Part shown: one piece after another, positions 1-8,868 of the stretch | How the letters are laid out: each line of letters starts with the position of its first letter | Numbering within the stretch: the first letter of the stretch is position 1 | Assembly: GCA_900637275.1 (NCBI GenBank) | Contig: LR134362.1 | Location: forward strand, 1,984,001-2,048,000 | DNA length: 64,000 bases | Direction of reading: 5' to 3' | From: [Pasteurella] aerogenes | GTDB lineage: Bacteria; Pseudomonadota; Gammaproteobacteria; Enterobacterales; Pasteurellaceae | The notes under the pieces: model-generated | The model's input: only the letters and a program-made list of their open reading frames with translations | What the model was told of the DNA's origin: nothing | The model's database searches: none | Translations under genes and position numbers: made by a program

Positions 1-183
1 GCCGCGGAAATTTCTGTAGCACTTGGTAAAGATGAAAAAGTGGAATCAAATGCAACCTTAAATAATGGGGTAAAAGATGTTCCCGCATATCTTTTAGAGC
101 CAGTTGTGGTGACCAAAGAGAACATTGATGCCACTGTGATTAAAGATGGTTTCCACACTAAAGAAGCAGTTTATGGCAAATAA
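1..183 (+). CDS. xylF: D-xylose ABC transporter substrate-binding protein, C-terminal end (partial)
   Basis: Only the last 60 residues are inside the window; the reading frame is open from base 1 to the TAA at 181-183. The tail contains NNGVKDVPAYLL, then VTKENID and TVIKDGFH, which resembles the C terminus of the periplasmic xylose-binding protein XylF (the E. coli protein ends in a very similar TVIKDGFHKES stretch). XylF captures xylose in the periplasm and delivers it to XylGH. The genes immediately downstream are clear xylG and xylH, which supports the call. The signal peptide and most of the ligand-binding region lie outside the window. Confidence 0.88.
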   Translation, partial: AAEISVALGKDEKVESNATLNNGVKDVPAYLLEPVVVTKENIDATVIKDGFHTKEAVYGK

Positions 184-199
184 TTAGCTAAAAAATCCT

Positions 200-219
200 G
201 TGCGGTAGCAATACCGCAC
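200..219 (+). promoter_or_regulatory. xylF-xylG intergenic hairpin
   Basis: Perfect 8-bp stem GTGCGGTA / TACCGCAC with a GCAA tetraloop between the xylF stop and the xylG start. The right arm runs into ACCGCACTT (213-221), one uptake-signal core. Such a hairpin after a binding-protein gene usually stabilises the upstream mRNA or attenuates the downstream genes, giving more binding protein than permease. That role is inferred here. Confidence 0.6.
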
Positions 220-244
220 TTTTTAACAATGAGAGGAAAGGATT

Positions 245-1759
245 ATGGCTCAATTATTAGAAATGAAAAATATCACTAAAAAATTTGGTGAGGTAGTCGC
301 CCTGAATAATATTTCTATTTCATTAGAACCCGGCGAAATACTTTCCCTTTGTGGTGAGAATGGTTCAGGTAAATCAACACTGATGAAAGTGCTTTGTGGT
401 ATTTATCCTCATGGCGACTATGAGGGTGAAATTTACTTTGCGGGCGAAAAACTCATTGCAAAAAATATCAAGGATACAGAAGAAAAAGGAATTTCAATTA
501 TCCATCAAGAATTAACACTCGTAAAAAATATGACAGTGCTTGAAAATATGTTTTTAGGCAATGAAATAAAAAATTACGGAATAACTAACGATAATGAAAT
601 GTATCTACGCTGCCAAACCTTACTGAAACAGGTACAGCTTGATATTGATCCGAATACGAAAATATCCGAATTAGGTTTAGGGCAACAACAATTGGTAGAA
701 ATTGCCAAAGCCTTAAATAAACAAGTGCGGCTATTAATTTTAGACGAACCTACGGCGTCATTAACCGAAAAAGAAACTGCTATTTTACTTAACCTTATCA
801 AGGATTTACAAGCACATAACATTGCTTGTGTTTATATTTCTCATAAACTTAACGAAGTAAAGGCCATTTCTGACAATATCTGCGTGATTCGAGATGGGGA
901 ATATATTGGTACACGTTCAGCAAAAGAAATGAGTGAAGATGACATCATTACAATGATGGTAGGGCGTGAAATCACCTCCCTTTATCCACACGAACCCCAT
1001 GAAATTGGCGAAGAAATTTTGCGTGTAGAAAACCTAATTGCTTGGCATCCAACAAATACGCATATCAAGCGAGTAGATAATGCCAATTTTTCGCTAAAAC
1101 ACGGTGAAATTCTTGGTGTGGCAGGGCTTGTGGGTTCAGGTCGTACGGAAATGGCTCAATGTATTTTTGGTTCTTATCTTGGTAAATATCAAGGCGATAT
1201 TTATGTGGAAGGACAAAAAGTGCAAATCAAAAATTGTGCGCAAGCCATTGCACAAAATATCGTGATGGTACCTGAAGATCGTAAAAAACACGGTATTGTG
1301 CCGATTATGGGCGTAGGGAAAAACATTACACTTGCCGCTTTACCACAGTTCTGTTTTGGTAAAAAAGTGATTAATGAACCGCTAGAAGAAACTATTATTA
1401 ATCAATCTATTGCTAAATTGACAGTAAAAACCTCTTCCTCTGAACTTGCTATCGGACGTTTAAGCGGAGGTAACCAACAAAAAGCAATTCTTGCCAAATG
1501 TTTGTTGCTCAATCCAAAAATTCTCATTTTAGATGAACCAACTCGAGGTATAGATGTGGGAGCAAAATATGAGATTTATAAACTCATCAATCAACTTGCT
1601 CAACAAGGAATGGCGGTGATTGTGATTTCATCAGAACTGCCTGAAGTATTAGGGATTAGCGACCGAGTACTTGTGATGCATCAAGGTAAAATCAAAGCTG
1701 ATTTAATCAATAATAATTTAACTCAAGAACAAGTGATGGAAGCCGCCCTTAAGGAGTAA
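245..1759 (+). CDS. xylG: D-xylose ABC transporter ATP-binding protein XylG
   Basis: The 504-residue ATPase energises xylose import through XylH at the cytoplasmic face. It has two fused ABC domains, as in all monosaccharide (CUT2) importers. The first has Walker A GENGSGKST near residue 38, signature LGLGQQQ and Walker B LLILDEPTAS. The second has a degenerate P-loop region (GLVGSGRTE), signature LSGGNQQ and Walker B ILILDEPTRG. Similarity to E. coli XylG (about 513 residues) is evident along the whole length. GAGAGGAAAGG precedes the ATG. The xylH start follows the stop by 3 nt, so the two are surely co-transcribed and probably translationally coupled. Confidence 0.96.
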   Translation: MAQLLEMKNITKKFGEVVALNNISISLEPGEILSLCGENGSGKSTLMKVLCGIYPHGDYEGEIYFAGEKLIAKNIKDTEEKGISIIHQELTLVKNMTVLENMFLGNEIKNYGITNDNEMYLRCQTLLKQVQLDIDPNTKISELGLGQQQLVEIAKALNKQVRLLILDEPTASLTEKETAILLNLIKDLQAHNIACVYISHKLNEVKAISDNICVIRDGEYIGTRSAKEMSEDDIITMMVGREITSLYPHEPHEIGEEILRVENLIAWHPTNTHIKRVDNANFSLKHGEILGVAGLVGSGRTEMAQCIFGSYLGKYQGDIYVEGQKVQIKNCAQAIAQNIVMVPEDRKKHGIVPIMGVGKNITLAALPQFCFGKKVINEPLEETIINQSIAKLTVKTSSSELAIGRLSGGNQQKAILAKCLLLNPKILILDEPTRGIDVGAKYEIYKLINQLAQQGMAVIVISSELPEVLGISDRVLVMHQGKIKADLINNNLTQEQVMEAALKE

Positions 1760-1762
1760 CCC

Positions 1763-2890
1763 ATGAACAAGTTTAAATCGATCAATTTACAAGTTTATAT
1801 TATGTTGATTGCCATTATTGTAATTATGGCATTCTTCTCTTTTGCCACAGACGGCGCTTATTTAAGTGCGAGAAATATCTCTAACTTACTACGTCAAACT
1901 TCTATTACAGGGATTTTGGCAATTGGTATGGTGTTTGTAATTATCTCCGCCGAAATTGACTTATCTGTAGGCTCAATGATGGGCTTACTCGGTGGTTTTG
2001 CTGCAATTACTAATGTTTGGTGGGGCTGGCCATTATCTCTTACTATTATTGTCACCTTAATGTTAGGCTTAATGCTTGGTGCTTGGAACGGTTGGTGGGT
2101 AGCCTATCAAAAAGTTCCATCATTTATTGTGACACTTGCAGGAATGCTTGCTTTCCGTGGCGTGTTAATTGGCTTAACAAATGGTACAACTGTTTCTCCA
2201 ATAAGCCAAGATATGACAATCATTGGTCAAGGCTATCTTTCAGACACAATTGGAATGGTATTGGGTACTATTGGAATGTTCTGCTTCATTGCTTGGGGGA
2301 GTTACCAACGCAAGGCTCGGCAAAACCTAAATTTAAATGTACCAACAGTAGGTGGAGAAACAGCCAAATATGGTTTAGTTGCCATTGCAGTATTGGGGGC
2401 GATTTACTTATTAAACGATTATCGTGGTGTACCATTCCCTGTCTTATTACTTGCTCTACTTACCATTGCAGGCACATTTATTGCACGTAAAACCGCCTTT
2501 GGTCGCCATATCTATGCAATTGGTGGTAATATTGATGCTGCACGTTTATCAGGTATTGCGGTAGAGAAAGTCAAATTAATGATTTTTGCAATCAACGGTT
2601 TACTTGTTGGTGTTGCGGGATTGATTTTAAGCTCCCGTTTAGGTGCGGGCGCACCATCAGCAGGACAAAATGCCGAGCTTGATGCTATCGCCGCTTGTGT
2701 CATTGGTGGAGCAAGTTTAGCGGGTGGTATCGGTACTATTTATGGTGTCGTTATCGGGGCATTTATTATCGCCTTACTTGATAACGGAATGAGTATGCTT
2801 GATGTACCAACATTCTGGCAATATATTGTAAAAGGTGCGATCTTACTGCTGGCTGTATGGGCAGATAGTATGAGTAAGAAAAAAGTTTAA
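1763..2890 (+). CDS. xylH: D-xylose ABC transporter permease XylH
   Basis: Inner-membrane permease of 375 residues with about ten hydrophobic segments, forming the xylose channel with XylG. Family landmarks of CUT2 permeases are visible: GILAIGMVFVIISAEIDLSVGSM near residue 50, VPSFIVTLAGM near residue 115, and the C-terminal GGASLAGGIGTIYG near residue 315. Length fits XylH of E. coli (393). It is the last gene of the xylFGH unit: a strong hairpin terminator follows directly. The ATG has an AAGGAG ribosome-binding site inside the end of xylG. Confidence 0.95.
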   Translation: MNKFKSINLQVYIMLIAIIVIMAFFSFATDGAYLSARNISNLLRQTSITGILAIGMVFVIISAEIDLSVGSMMGLLGGFAAITNVWWGWPLSLTIIVTLMLGLMLGAWNGWWVAYQKVPSFIVTLAGMLAFRGVLIGLTNGTTVSPISQDMTIIGQGYLSDTIGMVLGTIGMFCFIAWGSYQRKARQNLNLNVPTVGGETAKYGLVAIAVLGAIYLLNDYRGVPFPVLLLALLTIAGTFIARKTAFGRHIYAIGGNIDAARLSGIAVEKVKLMIFAINGLLVGVAGLILSSRLGAGAPSAGQNAELDAIAACVIGGASLAGGIGTIYGVVIGAFIIALLDNGMSMLDVPTFWQYIVKGAILLLAVWADSMSKKKV

Positions 2891-2903
2891 CGTGGTCTAA
2901 ATT

Positions 2904-2957
2904 AACGAGTGGTCGAAAAGCTATAACATTTTATAACTATTCGACCACTCGTTATTT
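2904..2957 (+). terminator. xylFGH terminator
   Basis: Perfect 14-bp inverted repeat AACGAGTGGTCGAA (2904-2917) / TTCGACCACTCGTT (2940-2953) with a 22-nt loop, followed by ATTTTTT. It lies 14 nt after the xylH stop and separates xylFGH from xylE. Confidence 0.85.
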
Positions 2958-3021
2958 TTTGTAAAAAAACAGTTGATATTATTATATTTATCCTTTTGAT
3001 ATTTAAAATGTTTTTTGTTTT

Positions 3022-3037
3022 TGTGAAGTTTGTCACA
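3022..3037 (+). promoter_or_regulatory. CRP-cAMP binding site upstream of xylE
   Basis: TGTGAAGTTTGTCACA has both consensus half-sites, TGTGA and TCACA, with the canonical 6-bp spacer and T/A flanks. Its centre is about 106 bp upstream of the xylE start and about 75 bp upstream of the start point expected from the promoter at 3070-3098. Carbon-catabolite control of xylE is the natural reading. Confidence 0.8.
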
Positions 3038-3069
3038 AAAAACAAAAAACGTAATAACAATACGGAATA

Positions 3070-3098
3070 TTGACATTGAGCGCCTCTCTAATTTATGA
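3070..3098 (+). promoter_or_regulatory. xylE promoter candidate
   Basis: Consensus -35 TTGACA (3070-3075), 17-bp spacer and a weak -10 TTATGA (3093-3098). The weak -10 fits a promoter that needs activators such as CRP and XylR. I could not identify a XylR site with confidence. Confidence 0.5.
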
Positions 3099-3135
3099 AA
3101 AATAATAAATAAAAGCATTACAGGAGGAATTGCAA

Positions 3136-4587
3136 GTGTCATCTCAAAATCAGAAAATGAATTTGTATGTTGTTTGTGTAACACTGGTAGCCACTTTAGG
3201 TGGCTTATTATTTGGTTATGATACAGCCGTTATTTCAGGTACAGTCGCCTCAATTGATGAGGTCTTTATCAAACCACAGGGTTTATCTGAAATTTCAGCT
3301 AATTCACTACTAGGTTTTACCGTAGCAAGTGCATTAATTGGTTGTATTATTGGTGGTTTTTGTGGCGGTTATTTAAGTAGTAAATACGGTCGCAAAAATG
3401 CATTAATTATTGCCGCAATACTTTTTTTAATTTCCGCTATCGGCTCGGCTTTTCCTGAACTTGGATTGAAAGAAGTCGCTGACTCAAACAGCATCCCCTA
3501 TTATCTCAGTAACTTTGTAACTGAATTTGTTATTTATCGCATTATTGGTGGTGTCGGCGTAGGTATTGCCTCAATGGTTTCACCAATGTATATCGCCGAA
3601 ATTGCGCCAGCGAATGTACGTGGGAAAATGGTCTCATTCAACCAATTTGCAATTATCGCAGGTCAATTACTGGTTTACTTCGTAAATTACTTTATTGCAT
3701 TAAGTGGTGATCATACTTGGTTAAATGCGATCGGTTGGCGCTATATGTTCTTATCTGAAGTCGTACCAGCAGCGTTATTTTTAATCTTATTATTTTTTGT
3801 ACCGGAAAGTCCTCGGTGGTTAGTCTTAAAAGATAAACTCCAACAGGCAGAAGCTGTATTAGTTCGCCTACTCGGCAAGGCGAGAAGTGAAGCAGAACTA
3901 CATAACATCAGAATTTCTCTCACCCATCGTAATACGGTAAAAACACCGTTACTGGCTTTCGGAATTGGAGTAATCACAATTGGGATCATGCTTTCTGTAT
4001 TCCAACAATTTGTAGGGATTAATGTCGCGCTATATTACGCACCGGAAGTATTTAAATCACTAGGATCCAGCACAGAAATTGCCCTATTACAAACGATTAT
4101 CATGGGAGCAATAAATTTATCATTTACCACTATTGCTATCTTTACCGTTGACAAATATGGACGCAAACCACTACAAATTTGGGGAGCGATTGGCATGGCA
4201 ATTGGAATGTTTATTTTAGGTAGTGCATTTTATGCACGCCTTTCCGGCACCATCGCATTAGCGGGAATGTTGTTCTATGTTGCCGCATTCGCAATCTCTT
4301 GGGGACCGGTATGCTGGGTGTTGCTTGCTGAAATTTTCCCAAATGCTATTCGCAGTCAAGCACTCGCAATTGCAGTGGCAGCACAATGGATCGCAAATTA
4401 TCTCGTCTCTTGGACATTCCCAATGATGGATAAAAGCACTTATTTACTTGAACATTTTAATCACGGTTTTGCTTATTGGGTATATGGTGTAATGAGTCTT
4501 CTTGCCGCCTTGTTTATGTGGAAATTTGTACCAGAAACAAAAGGTAAAACACTTGAAGAATTAGAATTATTTTGGAAAAAACGTTAA
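3136..4587 (+). CDS. xylE: D-xylose:H+ symporter XylE (MFS sugar porter)
   Basis: Secondary xylose transporter of 483 residues with 12 expected transmembrane helices. Similarity to E. coli XylE runs end to end: LVATLGGLLFGYDTAVISGT in helix 1, the sugar-porter motifs KYGRKNAL and ESPRWLV, sugar-contact regions FNQF, FQQFVGIN and WGPVCW, and the terminal PETKGKTLEELE. The start chosen is GTG at 3136, placed 8 nt after an ideal AGGAGG (3122-3127). A TTG at 3130 is in frame but too close to that site. The gene has its own promoter and CRP site, and lies between xylFGH and xylR, giving the cell a second xylose route. Confidence 0.95.
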   Translation: MSSQNQKMNLYVVCVTLVATLGGLLFGYDTAVISGTVASIDEVFIKPQGLSEISANSLLGFTVASALIGCIIGGFCGGYLSSKYGRKNALIIAAILFLISAIGSAFPELGLKEVADSNSIPYYLSNFVTEFVIYRIIGGVGVGIASMVSPMYIAEIAPANVRGKMVSFNQFAIIAGQLLVYFVNYFIALSGDHTWLNAIGWRYMFLSEVVPAALFLILLFFVPESPRWLVLKDKLQQAEAVLVRLLGKARSEAELHNIRISLTHRNTVKTPLLAFGIGVITIGIMLSVFQQFVGINVALYYAPEVFKSLGSSTEIALLQTIIMGAINLSFTTIAIFTVDKYGRKPLQIWGAIGMAIGMFILGSAFYARLSGTIALAGMLFYVAAFAISWGPVCWVLLAEIFPNAIRSQALAIAVAAQWIANYLVSWTFPMMDKSTYLLEHFNHGFAYWVYGVMSLLAALFMWKFVPETKGKTLEELELFWKKR

Positions 4588-4630
4588 TTTATTACAAAAG
4601 AATATTCATTGGCACTAATAGGAGAACATT

Positions 4631-5611
4631 ATGCAACAACGCCGATTTGGTAAAACCAATAAAATGGTGTCCGAAATTGGACTTGGAACTTGGCAGCTTG
4701 GAACAAAATGGGGCGATTCCTTTAATCATCAAGAAGCTATGGCGATTTTAGAAACCGCCCATGAACAAGGTATCAATTTTCTAGATACTGCTGATGTATA
4801 TAACAATAGACAAAGTGAACTTGCAATTGGTGAGATTTTGAAAAAATACCCTGATTTTTTCTATGTCACCACCAAATGTGGACGTGCATTAAGCCCGCAT
4901 ACCGCAGAAATGTACACTCCGCAAGCAATCGAACATTTTGTTGATGCGAGTTTAAAACGATTAGGCATGGAAAAACTAGATTTAATTTTATTGCATTGCC
5001 CGCCAACCTCGATTTACCGTAATGATGCTATCTTCGGCAAACTTGAACAACTTAAAGCGGCGGGTAAATTAGTTGATTATGGTGTGAGTATCGAAACCGT
5101 AGAAGAAGGGCTGATGGCAATGGAATACGATATTGCCGCCATGGAAGTGATCTTTAATATGTTCCGCCTTAAACCGTTAGATCAATTATTCCCGACAGCT
5201 AAGCAAAAAGATGTTGGCATTATCGCCCGTGTTCCCTTAGCAAGCGGTTTATTAACCGGACAATATCATGCCCAAACAATATTCGGTAAAAATGATCACC
5301 GCACTTTCAATCGCAATGGCGAAGCCTTTGATAAAGGAGAAACATTCTCTGGTGTTGATTATCAACTTGGCTTACAAGCAGTGGAAGAATTAAAAGCTTT
5401 ATTTGGTACAGAAAATTTGATTCCTTACGCCTTACGTTGGATATTGATGAGTGAGTCTGTGAGTACCGTTATTCCGGGAGCAAGTAAAGCATCACAAGTA
5501 GTTAGCAACGTTGCTGCAGCTCAACAATCAGCGCTCAGTCAAGAACAAATGCAGAAAGTTAAAGCAATTTACGACAGACTGATTCGCCCTAGTGTACATC
5601 CATTGTGGTAA
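4631..5611 (+). CDS. Aldo/keto reductase in the xylose locus
   Basis: A 326-residue NADPH-dependent aldo/keto reductase of the bacterial YhdN/IolS-like group. The catalytic tetrad is visible as Asp52 and Tyr57 (LDTADVYNN), Lys82 (TTKCG) and His122 (LLHCPP). The C-terminal ALRWIL...STVIPGAS region is the cofactor-phosphate loop of the family. It begins 43 nt after xylE behind AGGAG and no terminator intervenes, so it is probably co-transcribed with xylE. A role on xylose or a related aldose is suggested only by position; reduction of another sugar aldehyde is equally possible. It contains one uptake-signal core at 5298-5306. Confidence 0.85.
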   Translation: MQQRRFGKTNKMVSEIGLGTWQLGTKWGDSFNHQEAMAILETAHEQGINFLDTADVYNNRQSELAIGEILKKYPDFFYVTTKCGRALSPHTAEMYTPQAIEHFVDASLKRLGMEKLDLILLHCPPTSIYRNDAIFGKLEQLKAAGKLVDYGVSIETVEEGLMAMEYDIAAMEVIFNMFRLKPLDQLFPTAKQKDVGIIARVPLASGLLTGQYHAQTIFGKNDHRTFNRNGEAFDKGETFSGVDYQLGLQAVEELKALFGTENLIPYALRWILMSESVSTVIPGASKASQVVSNVAAAQQSALSQEQMQKVKAIYDRLIRPSVHPLW

Positions 5612-5657
5612 AACCGATAATCGTTAAAAATTTTTAAAAAATTTAACTGCTTATAGT

Positions 5658-5705
5658 TTCCCTCTTTTTCCATTTCTTTTATAGTAAGATGGAAAAGAGG
5701 GGAAA
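5658..5705 (+). promoter_or_regulatory. xylR promoter/leader with inverted repeat over the ribosome-binding site
   Basis: TTTCCCTCTTTTTCCAT (5658-5674) faces ATGGAAAAGAGGGGAAA (about 5689-5705); the arms pair except around a slipped CCC/TTT junction. The right arm contains the purine-rich ribosome-binding site of xylR, whose ATG is at 5709. A -10-like TATAGT (5680-5685) sits in the loop. The repeat could be an operator or an mRNA structure that hides the ribosome-binding site. Confidence 0.45.
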
Positions 5706-5708
5706 CAA

Positions 5709-6869
5709 ATGGAACAAAGGTTTAAAGTCGCTTTATTATTTAATGCCAATAAGATTTACGACCGCGGCGTTATCGAAGGCATTGGGCAATATATCCAAGC
5801 ATCACAATGTACGTGGGATATTTTTATGGAAGATGAATTTATCTACCATAGCGATACCATTAAAAATTTATCCATTGATGGTATTATTGCAGATTACGAC
5901 GATCCCGAAACAGTTGAATTGCTTAAAAATATCGAAGTCCCGATTATCGGTGTGGGAAGTTCTTACCAAAACCCGGAAGACTATCCCAATGTTCCCTATG
6001 TTGCCACCGACAACAACGCCTTAATTGAAAACGCTTTTTTGCATCTTAAACAAAAAGGCATCGATCAATTTGCTTTTTATGGCTATCCGACCGCGCAGAA
6101 AAAACATTGGTCAGTAGAACGATTGAATGCCTTTATTCAATTAATGGAAAAATACGAACACAAGCCAAATTTTTACTTAGGCGATCAAATTCATTCCTAC
6201 AACTGGGGCGTTTCACAAGAAAAACTCTGTGGTTGGATTAAAACCTTACCGCTACATACCGGCATTATCGCGGTAACCGATGCCCGTGCCAGACATTTAT
6301 TACAAGCATGCGAATACTTAAAAATTGCGGTCCCTGATCAACTTTGTATCATCGGTATCGACAATGAAGAATTGATCCAATATTTATCCCGCGTCTCCCT
6401 TTCCTCTGTGGTGCAAGGAACCAAACAAATCGGCTACCAAGCAGCGAAATTGCTGCATAAACGCTTACTCGATCAACCGGTTTCCAATAAACCAATGCTA
6501 ATTCAGCCACTTAAAATTGAAGAACGCCGCTCCACGGATTATCGTTCTTTACAAGATCCACTGGTTATTCAAGCCATGCATTTTATCCGCCACCGTGCAA
6601 CACAAGGGATCAAAACGGAACAAGTATTGGATCATCTGCGCGTTTCCCGTTCTAATTTGGAACAACGTTTCAAAGAAGAAATGCACAAAACCATTCATCA
6701 AATCATCCACGAAGAAAAACTGGCGCGTGCCAAACAATTATTGCATTTAACTGATCTACCGATCCAAGAAATCGCTGAGGTTTGTGGCTACCCTTCGTTA
6801 CAATATTTCTATGCCGTATTCAAAAAAGAATTAAACCTCACGCCAAAAGCATTTCGAGATAACGGATAA
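5709..6869 (+). CDS. xylR: Xylose operon transcriptional activator XylR
   Basis: A 386-residue regulator: residues about 1-270 form a periplasmic-binding-protein-like (LacI-type) xylose sensor and about 285-386 an AraC-type pair of helix-turn-helix motifs (ISxSNLE-like VSRSNLEQRFKEE, then IQEIAEVCGYPSLQYFYAVFKKE). Similarity to E. coli XylR (392 residues) is obvious over the whole protein, for example LLFNANK near the start, TGIIAVTDARARH and CIIGIDNEELIQYLSRVSLSSV. It should activate the xylose genes when xylose binds. The stop is 3 bp from the stop of the convergent ABC-F gene, with no terminator between. Confidence 0.95.
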   Translation: MEQRFKVALLFNANKIYDRGVIEGIGQYIQASQCTWDIFMEDEFIYHSDTIKNLSIDGIIADYDDPETVELLKNIEVPIIGVGSSYQNPEDYPNVPYVATDNNALIENAFLHLKQKGIDQFAFYGYPTAQKKHWSVERLNAFIQLMEKYEHKPNFYLGDQIHSYNWGVSQEKLCGWIKTLPLHTGIIAVTDARARHLLQACEYLKIAVPDQLCIIGIDNEELIQYLSRVSLSSVVQGTKQIGYQAAKLLHKRLLDQPVSNKPMLIQPLKIEERRSTDYRSLQDPLVIQAMHFIRHRATQGIKTEQVLDHLRVSRSNLEQRFKEEMHKTIHQIIHEEKLARAKQLLHLTDLPIQEIAEVCGYPSLQYFYAVFKKELNLTPKAFRDNG

Positions 6870-6872
6870 AGA

Positions 6873-8789
6873 TTATTGCAATACCTTTTCCAATTCTTCT
6901 TGCACCTCAAACCACTGCATTTCTACCTCCTCCAGCATTTTTTTATTGCGGGTTTGAGTGGCTAAAAGTGCGGTCAATTTTTCTTTATTTTCTGCCACAT
7001 ATAATTCGGTATCACCAAGTTGTTGTTCAATCTCCACCAGTTGGCGTTGCAAGCGTTCCATTTCTGCTTCAAATTGTGTGATTTTTTTGCGTAACGGCGC
7101 AGTTTGTTGGCGCAACTCAGCTTCTTTACGTTTTTGTTCTTTACGATTTTGGCTGGAATTTTCCTTAAAATTGACCGCACTTTCGCTGCTTTTCGCCGAC
7201 GTTTGCGCATTAACCTCATTCAGCCATTTTTGGTAATCATCCAAATCACCTTTAAATTCTTCTACTTGTTTATCATGCACCAAGTAAAACTCTTCAACCG
7301 TATTGCGCAATAAATGGCGATCATGGGAAACCACTACCAAAGATCCCTGATAATCCACCAAAGCTTCAGTTAAGGCTTGGCGCATATCCAAATCCAAATG
7401 GTTAGTCGGTTCGTCCAATAACAACAAATTCGGACGTTGCCACACGATTAACGCCAGCACCAAGCGGGCTTTTTCCCCACCGGAAAAAGAGGCAACCATT
7501 TGATTAACTTTATCACCATGAAATGCAAAGCCGCCTAAATAATCGCGTAATTGTTGCTCGGTTTGTTGTGGTGCAATTTTTTGCAAATGCCACAAAGCAC
7601 TTTCTTCCGCACGCAAAGTATCTAATTGATGTTGTGCAAAATATCCCAACTGCACCCCTTTGGCGAGCTGCACTTGCCCACAAAGCGCGGTCAATTCGCC
7701 GGCTAATAATTTAATTAAGGTTGATTTACCCGCTCCATTTTTTCCCAATAATCCAATACGTGACCCCGGCACTAAATTAAGTTTAATTTTTTGCAAAATT
7801 TCCACCGCACTTTCGCCCTCGCCATAACCGGCGCTGGCTTTATCCAAACTCAACAGCGGATTTGGCAAGGAAAGGGGATCGCGAAATTGAAACGTAAAAG
7901 GATTATCCACATACGCTGGTGCGATTAATTCCATGCGTTCCAAGGCTTTCATGCGACTTTGCGCCTGTTTGGCTTTGGTGGCTTTCGCTTTGAAGCGATC
8001 AATATATTGCTGTAAATGACTGATTTTTTGTTGTTGCTGACGATAAAGCGCAGTTTGTTGCGCTAATTTAGTGGCACGTTGTACTTCAAAAGAAGAATAA
8101 TCGCCGGTGTATTCGTTTAATTTTTGATTTTCAATATGCAAAATTTTTCCCACGATTGGATCGAGAAAATCGCGGTCATGAGAAATCAAAATTAAGGTTC
8201 CGGGATATTGTACCAACCAACGTTCCAACCAAATCACCGCATCTAAATCCAAGTGGTTAGTCGGTTCGTCCAATAATAAAAGATCAGAACGACAAAGTAA
8301 TGCTTGTGCCAAATTTAACCGCATCCGCCAACCGCCAGAAAAGGATTTTACCGATTGTGTGAGCGCTTGCTGACTAAAGCCTAACCCATGTAATAACGCG
8401 GAAGCACGAGCCTGAATAGTCCAAGCGTCAATAGTATCCAATTGCGCATGAATATGGGCAATCGCGTTTCCATCATTATTCGCATTGGCTTGTTGCAAAG
8501 CGTTTTGCAAACGACAATACTCCCGATCACCTTCGATAACATAATCCAGCGCACTGATCTCCAGCGCCGGTGTTTCTTGGTTGACCCATGCCATAGACCA
8601 ATTGGAAGGAAAACTAATTTCACCGCCCTCCGCACTCATTTCTTGCTTTAACAACGCAAATAGCGAAGATTTACCGCAACCGTTTTTTCCCACCAAGCCA
8701 ACTTTTTGCCCCGGATTAATGGTGGCGCTTGCATTATCCAATAAGAGCGATTGCCCGCGTTTTAAGGTTAAATTTGTAAAAAAAATCAT
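6873..8789 (-). CDS. yheS: ABC-F family ATPase YheS
   Basis: Soluble tandem ATPase of the ABC-F type, which acts on the ribosome rather than as a transporter. Two ABC domains carry Walker A GKNGCGKSS and GKNGAGKST, signatures SGGWRMRL and SGGEKARL, and Walker B LLLLDEPTNHLDL twice. The linker between them is basic, and the last ~110 residues form a charged coiled-coil arm (KRKEAELRQQ). Using MIFFTNLTLKRG as start, as in YheS orthologues, gives 638 residues; an in-frame ATG 60 nt upstream adds a poor-looking extension. Several uptake-signal cores lie inside, one at about 6965 in the coiled-coil tail. Confidence 0.93.
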   Translation of the reverse strand: MIFFTNLTLKRGQSLLLDNASATINPGQKVGLVGKNGCGKSSLFALLKQEMSAEGGEISFPSNWSMAWVNQETPALEISALDYVIEGDREYCRLQNALQQANANNDGNAIAHIHAQLDTIDAWTIQARASALLHGLGFSQQALTQSVKSFSGGWRMRLNLAQALLCRSDLLLLDEPTNHLDLDAVIWLERWLVQYPGTLILISHDRDFLDPIVGKILHIENQKLNEYTGDYSSFEVQRATKLAQQTALYRQQQQKISHLQQYIDRFKAKATKAKQAQSRMKALERMELIAPAYVDNPFTFQFRDPLSLPNPLLSLDKASAGYGEGESAVEILQKIKLNLVPGSRIGLLGKNGAGKSTLIKLLAGELTALCGQVQLAKGVQLGYFAQHQLDTLRAEESALWHLQKIAPQQTEQQLRDYLGGFAFHGDKVNQMVASFSGGEKARLVLALIVWQRPNLLLLDEPTNHLDLDMRQALTEALVDYQGSLVVVSHDRHLLRNTVEEFYLVHDKQVEEFKGDLDDYQKWLNEVNAQTSAKSSESAVNFKENSSQNRKEQKRKEAELRQQTAPLRKKITQFEAEMERLQRQLVEIEQQLGDTELYVAENKEKLTALLATQTRNKKMLEEVEMQWFEVQEELEKVLQ

Positions 8790-8868
8790 TATTTTGTTTA
8801 ATTTTGTTATAAGATATAAGGAATTACACAGAATTTCTGTATTTTCCACTTTTTTTCTGAGGTTGCCA

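Noticed and set aside
2017..2490. 157-codon open frame on the plus strand inside xylH
   Set aside because: It is a frame shadow of a clearly homologous permease and its translation is rich in Cys, Trp and Ser without any recognisable domain.
8581..8868. Long in-frame extension upstream of the MarC-family start
   Set aside because: It overlaps the 5' end of divergent yheS, has no membrane character or family similarity, and a well-spaced GAGG precedes the ATG at 8869.
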